Part shown: one piece after another, positions 28,138-37,474 of the stretch
Numbering within the stretch: position 1 is the first letter of the stretch
Layout: each line of letters opens with the position of its first letter
Assembly: GCF_002933275.1 (NCBI RefSeq)
Contig: NZ_PSSX01000015.1
Span: 42,326-106,325, forward strand
Length of the DNA: 64,000 bases
DNA from: Marinobacter maroccanus
GTDB lineage: Bacteria > Pseudomonadota > Gammaproteobacteria > Pseudomonadales > Oleiphilaceae
Direction of reading: 5' to 3'
Program-made: the position numbers and the translations under genes
Notes under the pieces: model-generated
What the model saw: the letters and a program-made list of their open reading frames with translations, nothing else
What the model was told of the DNA's origin: nothing
The model's database searches: none

Positions 28138-28908
28138 ATGGAACGACTCAAAGGTAAGGTTGCTGTCATCACAGGTGGCTCCGTTGGTATCGGAGCTGCA
28201 ACCGCAACCCGAATGGCAGAGGAGGGCGCCTCCGTCGCCATACTGGATGTTCAGGACTCCGAAGGGAAAACCCTCGCAAAAGAACTCGCAGACCGCGGGC
28301 TCAAGGCCGATTACTGGCACTGTGATGTAGGTAAGGAGCAAGAGGTAAAACGGGTTCTGGATGACGTTGCCAAAACCTTCGGAAGTCTGACCGTACTGGT
28401 CAACAACGCCGGTATCGCCGGCGCCAACAAGCCCACCCATGAGCTGACCGAGGAAGAGTGGGATCACGTGCAGACGGTGAACGTGAAAGGTGTGTTTTTC
28501 TGTACCAAGCACGCGATTCCTCACATGAAAAAAGCGGGTATTGGCAGCATTATCAACCTGTCTTCAATCTACGGCCTGGTGAGTGCGCCGGATATTCCGC
28601 CATACCATGCCTCCAAGGGTGCCGTGCGGCTGATGTCCAAAACCGATGCCCTGTTGTATGCCGCCGAAAACATTCGCTGTAATTCCATTCATCCCGGATT
28701 TATCTGGACTCCGCTGGTTGAGGCTCATCTCAAAACCACCGGACAAGACCCTGAAGAAGCCAAAAAGGCGACAGCGGCGATGCATCCTGTCGGTCACATG
28801 GGCGAACCGGATGACATTGCCTGGGGCGCGGTCTATCTGGCCTCCGACGAATCCAAGTTTGTGACTGGCAGTGAACTGGTGATCGATGGCGGTTATACCG
28901 CTCGCTGA
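28138..28908 (+). CDS. Short-chain dehydrogenase/reductase
   Basis: Classical SDR oxidoreductase of 256 residues. The NAD(P) motif is T-G-G-S-V-G-I-G-A-A near residues 12-21. N-N-A-G follows near 88-91, and the catalytic tetrad includes Ser in N-L-S-S-I-Y-G and Y-x-x-x-K in P-Y-H-A-S-K. Asp in I-L-D-V after the second strand favours NAD. It resembles the glucose-1-dehydrogenase/cyclohexanol-dehydrogenase-like SDR group, but the substrate is not predictable. It sits 20 bp after the PilZ gene and 30 bp before the second phosphorylase, hence probably the same transcript. Confidence 0.85.
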   Translation: MERLKGKVAVITGGSVGIGAATATRMAEEGASVAILDVQDSEGKTLAKELADRGLKADYWHCDVGKEQEVKRVLDDVAKTFGSLTVLVNNAGIAGANKPTHELTEEEWDHVQTVNVKGVFFCTKHAIPHMKKAGIGSIINLSSIYGLVSAPDIPPYHASKGAVRLMSKTDALLYAAENIRCNSIHPGFIWTPLVEAHLKTTGQDPEEAKKATAAMHPVGHMGEPDDIAWGAVYLASDESKFVTGSELVIDGGYTAR

Positions 28909-28938
28909 TTTCCCGACCAACCTGAGCGGAGCTCAAAT

Positions 28939-31473
28939 TTGACGCTGGCAGCCTACACCCCGCGGTCCTTGCCTGAATCACTGAACGGATTGTTTCAGTT
29001 GGCACTGGACCTGCGATGGACCTGGCACCATGGCACTGACGAGCTTTGGCGTGCGCTGGATGCCGAAATCTGGGACACAACCAGGAACGCCTGGCTGGTG
29101 CTGAACAGCGTTTCCGGTGAGAGGCTTGAGGAACTGGCTGCCGATCCTGATTTCCAGGCGCGCTACCGTGAGCAGATGTCGGCCCATGGTGAGTTTATCC
29201 AGGCGGACACCTGGTATTCCTCCGACTGCCCGGGCGATCTGGGCGAGGGCATTGCCTATTTCTGCATGGAATACGGGCTGAGCGAGTCTCTGCCGCTCTA
29301 CAGCGGTGGGCTTGGAGTGCTCGCCGGGGATTTCGTCAAGGCGTCGAGCGATCTGGGTGTCCCCGTGATAGCCGTAGGCCTGCTTTACCAGCAGGGCTAT
29401 TTTCGCCAGGCCATCAGCACCGATGGCGAACAGCTCGAATTTTACCCCTACAACGACCCCACGATGCTGCCCGTTGCTCCGCTCAGGGACGACGAAGGCC
29501 AGTGGGTAAGGGTGGTTGTGCCTTTCCCGGGGAGACACGTGCGCCTGCGTGCCTGGAAAGCCCAGGTGGGCCGTTGCGAATTACTGCTGCTCGATAGCAA
29601 CGACCCCCGCAATGAACCCGGCGACCGGGGGATCACCAGTGAGCTTTACACCGGTGATCCGGAAAAACGCCTGCAGCAGGAAATGGTGCTCGGCATTGGT
29701 GGCTGGCGCCTGCTTGAACAGCTTGGCCGAAAGGCCGTTCTTTGCCATCTCAACGAGGGGCATTGCGCGTTGGCATTGATAGAGCGCGCCTTCAGTTGGC
29801 AGGACCAATACGGTAGCGATTTTCAGGTTGCCCGTACCGCAACGCGGGCAACCAACCTGTTCACCACACACACCTCGGTGGCCTCAGGCTTCGATCATTT
29901 TTCCCGCTCGCTGCTGCGCTTGTACCTGGCTCCATGGCTTGATGGACGCGAACTGGATATCGACCAGCTCATGGCTTTGGGTAGCGAAAACGGAGACAAA
30001 GGTAATCCGCCCGAAAGCCAGAAGCTCAATATGGCTCTACTGGCCCTGAACATGAGCGGGCGGTTTAATGGCGTCAGCCGTATTCACCAGAAGGTCACCC
30101 AGACCATTTTTCAGCCGTTCTTTCCCCGCTGGCCCGCAGAGGATATCCCCGCAGACTATGTGACCAATGGCATTCACACGCCCAGCTGGGATTCACCGGA
30201 ATCCGACGCTATCTGGACTCAGGCCTGCGGCAAGGACCGGTGGCGCAGGCCCCTCCAGAAATCCTGCCCAATGACCGATATCAGCGATGAGGCCTTATGG
30301 GAGATGAGGCGCCTACAGCGGACCCGGCTGATCGGTTACCTGCGCCGACGACTCTCAAGCCAGCACTGCGAGCAGAACCCGGGTTTTGACCACTCTGCCG
30401 CCTGCGGGCTATTACTCGACCATGAAACGCTGACTCTGGGCTTTGCCCGGCGTTTTACCGAATACAAACGACCGGACCTTCTGCTCAAAGACCAGGACCG
30501 TCTGCTCAAACTCCTGGCAAGCCGGGATCGGCCGCTTCAGATTGTTCTTGCCGGCAAGGCTCATCCTTATGATCTTCCGGGAAAGGACATTATCCGCCAG
30601 TGGAAAGCCTTTTCCCGGCGACCGGATGTGGAAGGCAAGGTCGTGTTCATCGAAGACTACGATCTGGGCGTGGCCAACCAGCTGATTCAGGGTGTGGATG
30701 TCTGGCTGAACTGCCCGAGACACCCCTGGGAAGCCTGCGGCACCAGTGGCATGAAGGTGCTGGTGAATGGTGGTCTGAACCTGTCCCAGTACGACGGCTG
30801 GTGGGCGGAGGCCTGGAATCAGGATGTGGGCTGGGCCATTCGACCCGGCGCAACCTTTGATGAACTGAGCGGCTCAAACAACCATGACCACGACCTTTCA
30901 GACGTGAATGAGCTGTTTGATCTGCTGGAAAACGAGGTCATTCCGGGCTTCTACGACCTGGACGGCGAGGGTATTCCCCGAAACTGGCTGAGACGGATGC
31001 GCGCCAGCATGGACCAGCTGACGGCGGCGTATTCTGCCAATCGGATGGTGCGCGAGTACGTGGAGCAGTTCTACCTGCCCATGGCCGATAAAGGCAGCCA
31101 ACGTACGCCGGAAATCTCAAGGGAACTGTTGGACGAATACACCACAATAACGCGTCATTGGCCCCGATTGCGGTTCAACAGCTTCAGCACCAGCGAAACC
31201 GCCGAAGGCCAGACCTGCACGGTGGAAGTTTATCTGGATGGAATCGACGAACAGCGGATTGCTGTGGAACTGGTAGCGGAACAATCCGATTACGGGCCAA
31301 GAACCGTAGCCGCCACGCAAATGAAACACCCGCTTAGTGGCTCTGCCCATACCTATCTTTACGAATGCACCGTGCCTTCACGGCCACAAGGGCACTATAC
31401 CCCCAGGCTTCGCGTGTGTGATGATCGGCTGAACCTGCCCCTGGAAAACCCCGCCATACTCTGGCTGAAGTAA
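28939..31473 (+). CDS. glgP: Alpha-glucan phosphorylase, second copy
   Basis: Second GT35 phosphorylase of the DUF3417-type, 844 residues. The N-terminus has L-R-W-T-W-H-H-G, the counterpart of the first copy's L-F-Y-S-W-D-H-G. The catalytic core carries G-T-S-G-M-K-V-L-V-N-G as the PLP-lysine region and D-G-W-W-A-E-A. The C-terminal domain is again beta-rich. The start is a TTG at 28939 with GGAG 7 bp upstream. The sequence is clearly diverged from the copy at 17044, so the two are old paralogues or independently acquired, perhaps with different chain-length preference or regulation. Confidence 0.9.
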   Translation: MTLAAYTPRSLPESLNGLFQLALDLRWTWHHGTDELWRALDAEIWDTTRNAWLVLNSVSGERLEELAADPDFQARYREQMSAHGEFIQADTWYSSDCPGDLGEGIAYFCMEYGLSESLPLYSGGLGVLAGDFVKASSDLGVPVIAVGLLYQQGYFRQAISTDGEQLEFYPYNDPTMLPVAPLRDDEGQWVRVVVPFPGRHVRLRAWKAQVGRCELLLLDSNDPRNEPGDRGITSELYTGDPEKRLQQEMVLGIGGWRLLEQLGRKAVLCHLNEGHCALALIERAFSWQDQYGSDFQVARTATRATNLFTTHTSVASGFDHFSRSLLRLYLAPWLDGRELDIDQLMALGSENGDKGNPPESQKLNMALLALNMSGRFNGVSRIHQKVTQTIFQPFFPRWPAEDIPADYVTNGIHTPSWDSPESDAIWTQACGKDRWRRPLQKSCPMTDISDEALWEMRRLQRTRLIGYLRRRLSSQHCEQNPGFDHSAACGLLLDHETLTLGFARRFTEYKRPDLLLKDQDRLLKLLASRDRPLQIVLAGKAHPYDLPGKDIIRQWKAFSRRPDVEGKVVFIEDYDLGVANQLIQGVDVWLNCPRHPWEACGTSGMKVLVNGGLNLSQYDGWWAEAWNQDVGWAIRPGATFDELSGSNNHDHDLSDVNELFDLLENEVIPGFYDLDGEGIPRNWLRRMRASMDQLTAAYSANRMVREYVEQFYLPMADKGSQRTPEISRELLDEYTTITRHWPRLRFNSFSTSETAEGQTCTVEVYLDGIDEQRIAVELVAEQSDYGPRTVAATQMKHPLSGSAHTYLYECTVPSRPQGHYTPRLRVCDDRLNLPLENPAILWLK

Positions 31474-31649
31474 TCCTCTTTGCGCGAGAATCCGAGCGAC
31501 AGAAGTGCATTAACAGCGGCACGGAGAATTACCGTCGAATTAAATCGATGTAAATATCGCGTAAATGCGGATCTTTCTGATGGCAAAACTCGTGAGCCTG
31601 TTGCAAGTTTGCGATGGTCACCGAATGATTCGGTTAAGGAGAATTCAAG

Positions 31650-32192
31650 ATGAAACACGTACGTTCAATTGCTGTTGTTTTTGCTTCCAGTCTGGTTGCT
31701 GCCGGAACCGCATCTGCCCAGGACATGTACAAGTCTGGGGTGGGCGGATTGTACACAGGCCTGAATTACACCTTCATGAGTTTGGAAAGCGGCAATGCAG
31801 ATGCCGATGTGGGCACCCTGTCTGCCAAAGTGGGCGTGATGGCGACACCGTTTCTGGGGATCGAAGCCCGGGGCGGTTTTGGTGTGGATGACGAGCGCAT
31901 CGGCGGCGTCGACTATTCACTGGATAACTTCTTCGGTGGCTACGCCACGTTCAATCTGGCCAACGAATCGCCAATCACCCCATACGCCATTCTCGGCTTC
32001 ACCCGGGTCGAAATCGAAGCCTCTTCGTTCGTGGGCACTGCGACCGAGGACGAAACGGACGTGTCCTATGGCATCGGCATGAACATGGAATTTGCGCCCA
32101 ACCTGTCCGGCAACCTCGAGTACATGCGTTACTATGAAGACAGTAATGCTGAAATCGATGGTCTGGGTGTCGGCATTCAGTTCAACTTCTGA
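31650..32192 (+). CDS. Outer-membrane beta-barrel protein (porin-like, OmpA-type barrel)
   Basis: Small outer-membrane protein of 180 residues. A signal peptide ends near A-S-A-Q-D (residue about 24). The mature part alternates aromatic/aliphatic and polar residues in about eight strands and ends in Q-F-N-F, a C-terminal phenylalanine as recognised by the BAM machinery. An AAGGAG site precedes the ATG. Regions such as F-G-G-Y-A-T-F-N-L and V-G-I-Q-F-N-F fit the outer-membrane-protein beta-barrel family. Pore or adhesive function is unknown. Confidence 0.8.
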   Translation: MKHVRSIAVVFASSLVAAGTASAQDMYKSGVGGLYTGLNYTFMSLESGNADADVGTLSAKVGVMATPFLGIEARGGFGVDDERIGGVDYSLDNFFGGYATFNLANESPITPYAILGFTRVEIEASSFVGTATEDETDVSYGIGMNMEFAPNLSGNLEYMRYYEDSNAEIDGLGVGIQFNF

Positions 32193-32215
32193 GACCAAGC
32201 CACCGGGGAGACTGT

Positions 32216-32791
32216 TTGAACCATCTGGCCCATGTATTTCTCGCGCCGGACTCGCCCGAAGCAAGGGTGGGGAGCATCCTTGGTGACTTTACCCGGGGTG
32301 TCGATCTCTCGACACTCCCGGACGCCGTGAAGCAGGGTGTTCGCCATCATAGGGCGGTGGACAGCTTTACGGACCAGCACCCCAACGTACTTGCCAGCAA
32401 GCAGGTGTTCTCCCGTCAAAGACGGAGATTTGCCGGCGTTGCACTCGATATTCTCTATGACCACTTTCTTCTCAAGCACTGGGGCAGGTTCAGTGACATT
32501 GAGCAGGAGGCGTTTATTCGGGGTATTTACAACGAGTTGCAGCAAAAAGAACATCTAATGCCGGACAACATGGCCCGGATTACCCGAAGGATGGTGTGGC
32601 ACGACTGGTTCGGAGCCTACAGAGACCTTGAGAACATCGGCTATGCGCTGGACCGTGTTGCGGGGCGCATACGCTTCAAAAACGAGTTCACTGGCATGAT
32701 CGTGGAGATTCGCGCAAACGAGTGCGAGCTGGAAAAACATTTTTTATCTTTTTTCCCGGATTTACAAAAATTTGCAGGAGGTATTGAATGA
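32216..32791 (+). CDS. acpH: Acyl-carrier-protein phosphodiesterase
   Basis: Removes the 4'-phosphopantetheine arm from acyl carrier protein. The N-terminal M-N-H-L-A-H-V-F-L-A and G-S-I-L-G-D-F match the AcpH family, as does H-H-R-A-V-D-S-F-T-D-x-H near residues 42-53 (HD-like metal site). Length 191 is typical. The start is TTG 32216 with GGGAG 7 bp upstream. The stop overlaps the next gene (ATGA). Confidence 0.87.
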   Translation: MNHLAHVFLAPDSPEARVGSILGDFTRGVDLSTLPDAVKQGVRHHRAVDSFTDQHPNVLASKQVFSRQRRRFAGVALDILYDHFLLKHWGRFSDIEQEAFIRGIYNELQQKEHLMPDNMARITRRMVWHDWFGAYRDLENIGYALDRVAGRIRFKNEFTGMIVEIRANECELEKHFLSFFPDLQKFAGGIE

Positions 32792-33414
32792 GGTTTGTTA
32801 ACAGGGTGTTGTTGGCTGCAGCCTTGATTTTGACATCATCGATGGCGGTTGCAGCTGAAACCGATGCAAAAAAGGACCAGCGCCCACCGGAAACCCTTGG
32901 TTACGTTGAGTGGTTGGTCATGCAGGACACCAGCCTTCGCCTCAAGGCCCGGCTGGATACTGGCGCAAAAACCTCATCACTACACGCCGTAAACATCGAA
33001 CCCTTTAAAAAAGATGGTAAGGAATGGGTGAGTTTCCAGATACCCCTAGGAGATCACAGCGACCAGCCGACGGAAGGCGAGCTCGACCACGAGGACATCA
33101 TTCTTGAGTTGGAACGTCCTGTGGAGCGGACAGTGTTGATCAAGAGAAAGGGAGCGCCATCCCAAAAGCGATATGTGGTCATGATGGACTTCTGTATCGC
33201 CGGAACCCCCCACACCACCCAGTTTTCACTGACCGACCGCAGCAAATTCTCCTATCCAGCACTGCTGGGCCGGCGATTTATGCGCGATGACAATATTCTC
33301 ATCGATTCCGCAGACTCGTTTATGGCCGAAAAGGAATGTGAATACATGACCCTGGAAGAGTTGGCAAAGAGACATGCCGAGAATGTGGTTGAGGAAACAG
33401 ACGCGGACTCCTGA
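32788..33414 (+). CDS. Retropepsin-like aspartic protease ("ATP-dependent zinc protease" family)
   Basis: Probable periplasmic protein of 208 residues. A signal peptide ends near V-A-A-E (residue about 24). The retropepsin-like catalytic motif R-L-D-T-G-A-K-T-S-S-L-H-A lies near residues 56-68. A second conserved block, P-A-L-L-G-R-R-F-M, follows near 153-161. The family is routinely annotated as ATP-dependent zinc protease or RimK-associated, but the sequence shows an aspartic-protease-like loop and no ATP site. Substrate unknown. It is translationally coupled to acpH and convergent with kdpE. Confidence 0.8.
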   Translation: MRFVNRVLLAAALILTSSMAVAAETDAKKDQRPPETLGYVEWLVMQDTSLRLKARLDTGAKTSSLHAVNIEPFKKDGKEWVSFQIPLGDHSDQPTEGELDHEDIILELERPVERTVLIKRKGAPSQKRYVVMMDFCIAGTPHTTQFSLTDRSKFSYPALLGRRFMRDDNILIDSADSFMAEKECEYMTLEELAKRHAENVVEETDADS

Positions 33415-33452
33415 TAGCCGTTGCCGGCTTCCAGACTCAAGTTGATTAGAGC

Positions 33453-34187
33453 TCACTCTTTTTCATTCACCTCGAGGAACCGGTAACCGACTCCAGGCTC
33501 AGTCTGGATATACCGTTGCTCCGTAGGATCATCCCCCAGCTTCTGTCTCAATCTCCCAATCAGAATACGAAGATAGTGGGTATCAGTGGTGTGAGTCGGC
33601 CCCCAGATATCCTTTAGCAATTGCGACTGCGTGACGATCTTTCCAGACGCAAGCAGCAAGACCTTCAATACTGCAAATTCTTTGGGTGTCAGCCTGACTG
33701 GCTCACCGCTGACCGTGACCTTGCGCATGGCCAGATCAATATTAAGTTCACCGTTATCAAAAATTGCCGAGGTTTCAGGCGCAACCGCGTTTTTCCCTTT
33801 CTGATGGATGCGCAACTGAGTTCGAACTCGAGCGAGCAGCTCATCGACGCCGAAGGGTTTGGTTACATAATCGTTGGCTCCGAGATCCAGTGCTTTTACC
33901 TTTTCCAGTTCACGATCCCGCACCGAGAGAATGATCACCGGGGCTGATGACCACTCCCGCAAGCCTGCAAGCACCTCCGAGCCGTCCATATCCGGAAGCC
34001 CCAGATCCAGAATCACGAGATCCGGTGAATGCCTCGCGCACAACCCGAGCCCGGTCTCACCATTTTCCGCTTCGAGCAGTTCGTATCCTTCGGTTTTCAG
34101 GCTGATACGCAGGAAATGCCGGATTTGCGGTTCGTCGTCGATGACCAGAATACAGGGCTTTTCCCGATCTTTTGCTGGTTCAGTCAT
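33453..34187 (-). CDS. kdpE: KDP operon transcriptional response regulator
   Basis: OmpR-type response regulator that activates the kdp operon at low potassium or high osmolarity. The receiver domain has the acidic pocket I-D-D-E and phospho-acceptor D61 (I-L-D-L-G-L-P-D-M-D-G). A winged-helix DNA-binding domain occupies the C-terminal 100 residues, with the usual T-P-K-E-F-A-V-L. Length 244. The start overlaps the kdpD stop (ATGA). Confidence 0.94.
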   Translation of the reverse strand: MTEPAKDREKPCILVIDDEPQIRHFLRISLKTEGYELLEAENGETGLGLCARHSPDLVILDLGLPDMDGSEVLAGLREWSSAPVIILSVRDRELEKVKALDLGANDYVTKPFGVDELLARVRTQLRIHQKGKNAVAPETSAIFDNGELNIDLAMRKVTVSGEPVRLTPKEFAVLKVLLLASGKIVTQSQLLKDIWGPTHTTDTHYLRILIGRLRQKLGDDPTEQRYIQTEPGVGYRFLEVNEKE

Positions 34188-36862
34188 TCACTGGATTCCC
34201 GATTAGACTCTTGTTCAGGCGATTCTATCAGGGGCAGGGCGATTTCGATGGTGGCACCGGCACCATTTTCGCCAGCCAATGCCTGAATCCGGCCACCATG
34301 AGCCGCAACCATGCCGTGACAGATAGCGAGGCCGAGCCCGCTACCATGAGGCCCCCGATCTCCCTCGCCGCCTGTGAAGAACATATCAAATACCTGGCTC
34401 CGCTGGTCTTCTGGGATGCCCGGTCCCTCGTCCGAAATTGCTATGATTAATTCGCTTTCCTGTCTGTGGGCGCGGATAGACAGAGTTGAACCATCGGGCG
34501 CGAACTTGGCGGCGTTTTCCAGCACATTCACCAACGCCTGCTCAATGAGCGCCGGATGCACGAACAGCAGTGGCAGATCTTCCTCCACTTCCCGCTCGAC
34601 ACGGACCTTTGCCATCAGGTTTCTGGTGCGTCTGAGTGCGGAAGAGAGAATATCGGTGAACGCGATCCAGTCCCTTTCGATCTTGAGGGTACCGTGGCCG
34701 AGTTTCGTCATGTCCAGCAAATTGCGGATGTACCGGTCCAACCGTTCGCCTTCGCCGAGGACGGAATCAAACAGGCTTTCCCGGTCTTCGTCAGAAAGTT
34801 TGTCGGACATCGATTTCAGCGTACTTGCAGAGCCGATCATGGACGAGAGCGGTGTGCGCAGGTCGTGGGAAATGGACGAGAGCAGGGCGGAGCGCAGCCG
34901 TTCTGTTTCCTCGGCAACTCTGGAAGCCGAAAGATTTGCCGCCAACTGCGTCCTGAACCAGGCCAGGCCAAGCTGGTGCACATAGATACCGACGGCAAGG
35001 CCCCGATAATACTCCGCAGACATGTCGTCCACCCGAAGCCCGAGAACAGCGTAAACCTTATTGTCTGCCTCAATAGGCTCAAACCGCCAGGGAAGACTGT
35101 TCAGGGTATCCGAGAGAGCGCCGCTGGGTTTGGCATTTCTGAGGGCCCAGTCGATGGCTGAATATGCGGCCTCATTCAGTTCCTGTGCCGGCCCCCCTCG
35201 GGTAATCACCTCGACATCACCATCATCCGGGTTGTTCTGGGCGATGATAAGAGGAATCCTGAACTGCTCATACATGGATTCGACCGCCTCGGTCTGAACG
35301 GAGATGATATCCGGAGCCGACGCCAACCTCCGTGTAAACGCCAATTGGGCATCGGTCTGGTCGTTTGATACCCGAAGCAAATGGATCTGATCGCGAAGCC
35401 GGCCCGCCAGGTTCCCCCCGATAACCGCAATAATCAGGAAGAAAACGACGGTCAGGATCTCGTCAGTCTCCGTCATGGTGAAGGTCAGGCGTGGCTCAGT
35501 GAAAAAGAAGTTGTAGGTGAGAAAGCTGAGCAGCGCGGTGAACAGCGCGGGGCGAATGCCGGTTCTCGCGGCAACCCACAGAACCGAGGTAAGAAAGATC
35601 AGGGACAGGTTACCCAGCGGCAGCAGATGATCAAACACTTTGGATACGAGTGTTGCGACACCCACACTTGCAACGGCCCAGGCATAGTCTGTGATTTTGC
35701 CTCCATGGGTCGCGCTTTCGACGATTTTACGACGCTGCTTACGGGGAACCGGAATGAAGGTTACTTCAAACGCTTCGGCCTGCTTCAGCAGGTACCGGCT
35801 GATGGACTTCCGGAAGTGCCACCAGCGATTATGGGAGCGGCCCAGAATCAGTGTGGTCACGTTCTGGTCTCTGGCAAATGCCAGAATCTCCTCGGCCACG
35901 TCGTAGCCTCGAAGTGTTTTCACCTCGGCGCCCAGCCTGGTAGCAAGTTCAAATACCCGTTCAAGGCGTTGCCGCTCAGCCGGACCAGCGCGCCCGTTAT
36001 CGACGGTGACGACTGTCCACGGTGCCTTGCGTCGCTCAGCCAACCGCCTGCCGGCCCGCACCAGGGTTTCTCCCTGGCCAGAGCCATCCACGGCAACAAG
36101 CATCCTCGATCGGATGTGCCAGGGACCCTCTATGCCCCTGGACTGCATGTTTTCACGGACATCCGAATCCAGCCGTTCGGCGATGGCCTGGACTGCCATT
36201 TCCCGGAGGGCGGACAGGTTCGAGGGCGAGAAGTACCCGTCCATCGCTGCCCGGGCCTGTTCAGGCACATAGACCTTGCCCTGCTTCAGGCGCTCAAGCA
36301 GTTCCGAGGGTGTGAGATCCACCAGAACAATGTCTCTGGCCCGTTCCAGAATCGAATCGGGGACGGTTTCCCGCATACGCACACCAGTGATGCTGGCCAC
36401 CACATCGGAAAGACTTTCCAGATGCTGAATGTTGATGGCAGTCCAGACGGTAATGCCCTGGTCCATCAGCTCCTCGATGTCCTGGTAACGCCGCGGATGA
36501 CGGGTGCCGGGAATATTTCGATGGGCCAACTCATCCAGCAGCAAAACCTCTGGTTTGCGGGTGAGGGCAGCATCAAGATCGAATTCCCGAAACTGTTTGC
36601 CCGCGTACTCGATTTCCTTTGCCGGAAGCTGCTCAAGGCCGTCACACAGGGCGAGGGTTTCTGCGCGTCCGTGGGTTTCAGCCACGCCAATCACCACATC
36701 AATGCCCTGCCGCTTCAGCTCGTGGGCCGCCTGCAGCATCTGGTAGGTTTTGCCGACGCCCGGGGCCGCACCCAGAAAGATTTTCAGCCCGCCGGCCCCG
36801 ACGCGCTCCTGAGTCTTCAGGAGCGCGTCGGGGTTGGGGCGTTTGGGATCGCCTTTATTCAA
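34184..36862 (-). CDS. kdpD: Osmosensitive potassium-channel histidine kinase
   Basis: Sensor kinase partner of KdpE, 892 residues. The N-terminal KdpD domain has Walker A G-A-A-P-G-V-G-K-T near residues 31-39. A universal-stress-type domain follows (about 250-370), then four membrane helices (about 400-495), a GAF-like region, the HisKA phospho-acceptor H666 in S-I-S-H-D-L-R-T-P, and an ATPase domain with N, G1 and G2 boxes (D-E-G-P-G-I-P and G-S-G-L-G-L-A-I). Complete by length and domains. Coupled by 4-bp overlaps to kdpC upstream and kdpE downstream. Confidence 0.96.
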   Translation of the reverse strand: MNKGDPKRPNPDALLKTQERVGAGGLKIFLGAAPGVGKTYQMLQAAHELKRQGIDVVIGVAETHGRAETLALCDGLEQLPAKEIEYAGKQFREFDLDAALTRKPEVLLLDELAHRNIPGTRHPRRYQDIEELMDQGITVWTAINIQHLESLSDVVASITGVRMRETVPDSILERARDIVLVDLTPSELLERLKQGKVYVPEQARAAMDGYFSPSNLSALREMAVQAIAERLDSDVRENMQSRGIEGPWHIRSRMLVAVDGSGQGETLVRAGRRLAERRKAPWTVVTVDNGRAGPAERQRLERVFELATRLGAEVKTLRGYDVAEEILAFARDQNVTTLILGRSHNRWWHFRKSISRYLLKQAEAFEVTFIPVPRKQRRKIVESATHGGKITDYAWAVASVGVATLVSKVFDHLLPLGNLSLIFLTSVLWVAARTGIRPALFTALLSFLTYNFFFTEPRLTFTMTETDEILTVVFFLIIAVIGGNLAGRLRDQIHLLRVSNDQTDAQLAFTRRLASAPDIISVQTEAVESMYEQFRIPLIIAQNNPDDGDVEVITRGGPAQELNEAAYSAIDWALRNAKPSGALSDTLNSLPWRFEPIEADNKVYAVLGLRVDDMSAEYYRGLAVGIYVHQLGLAWFRTQLAANLSASRVAEETERLRSALLSSISHDLRTPLSSMIGSASTLKSMSDKLSDEDRESLFDSVLGEGERLDRYIRNLLDMTKLGHGTLKIERDWIAFTDILSSALRRTRNLMAKVRVEREVEEDLPLLFVHPALIEQALVNVLENAAKFAPDGSTLSIRAHRQESELIIAISDEGPGIPEDQRSQVFDMFFTGGEGDRGPHGSGLGLAICHGMVAAHGGRIQALAGENGAGATIEIALPLIESPEQESNRESSE

Positions 36863-37461
36863 TCGGAAATCTCCTTGCCATCCAGCGCCAGATTAATCCG
36901 CAGGACGTTAACCCTGGGCTGGCCGAAAACACCGAGTGTGGGGCCTTCAGTGTATCGTTCAATAAGTTCGTTTACGTGGGAAACGGGAATGTCGCGGGCT
37001 TTCGCCACCCGTTCGGCCTGCACAGTCGCCGATTCAGGTGAGATGTGCGGATCTATGCCGGACCCTGAGGCTGAAATCAGATCAACCGGGATTGAACCGG
37101 GATCAAAACCTTCTCTCTGCGCGATGATTGATGAGTCTTCAGCAGCACGAGCCCGTAAGTCCGGATTGCTGGCCGAATAGTTGGAACCGCCAACGGAAAA
37201 CGGATCATAGGCAGCGGCTGAAGGCCGACCATGGAAGTATTCCGGGGCAGTAAACCGTTGTCCAACCAATTCTGATCCCACAACAGTATCATCTACAATG
37301 ATCATGCTGCCCAACGCCTCATGAAGAAACATCACCTTTCCAGCGTTTGTCACCAGGAGCGGATATAACCCACCACATAGCACGATAAATACAACGGCCG
37401 CTCTGACAGCAGAAAGCCAGGAGGCAGACCGGGTAACGGTCACAGAGTTTGATTCAGTCAT
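36859..37461 (-). CDS. kdpC: Potassium-transporting ATPase subunit C
   Basis: Single-pass membrane subunit needed for assembly and affinity of the KdpFABC potassium pump. A membrane helix is at about residues 18-38. Hallmarks are F-H-G-R-P-S-A-A-A-Y-D and S-A-S-G-S-G-I-D-P-H-I-S-P-E. Length 200 is standard. It lies 13 bp after kdpB. Confidence 0.95.
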   Translation of the reverse strand: MTESNSVTVTRSASWLSAVRAAVVFIVLCGGLYPLLVTNAGKVMFLHEALGSMIIVDDTVVGSELVGQRFTAPEYFHGRPSAAAYDPFSVGGSNYSASNPDLRARAAEDSSIIAQREGFDPGSIPVDLISASGSGIDPHISPESATVQAERVAKARDIPVSHVNELIERYTEGPTLGVFGQPRVNVLRINLALDGKEISD

Positions 37462-37474
37462 GTTGTCGGTCTCC

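Noticed and set aside
35381..37180. 599-codon rightward open frame antisense to kdpD and kdpC
   Set aside because: Shadow of conserved coding sequence on the other strand; low-complexity composition and no recognisable domain.
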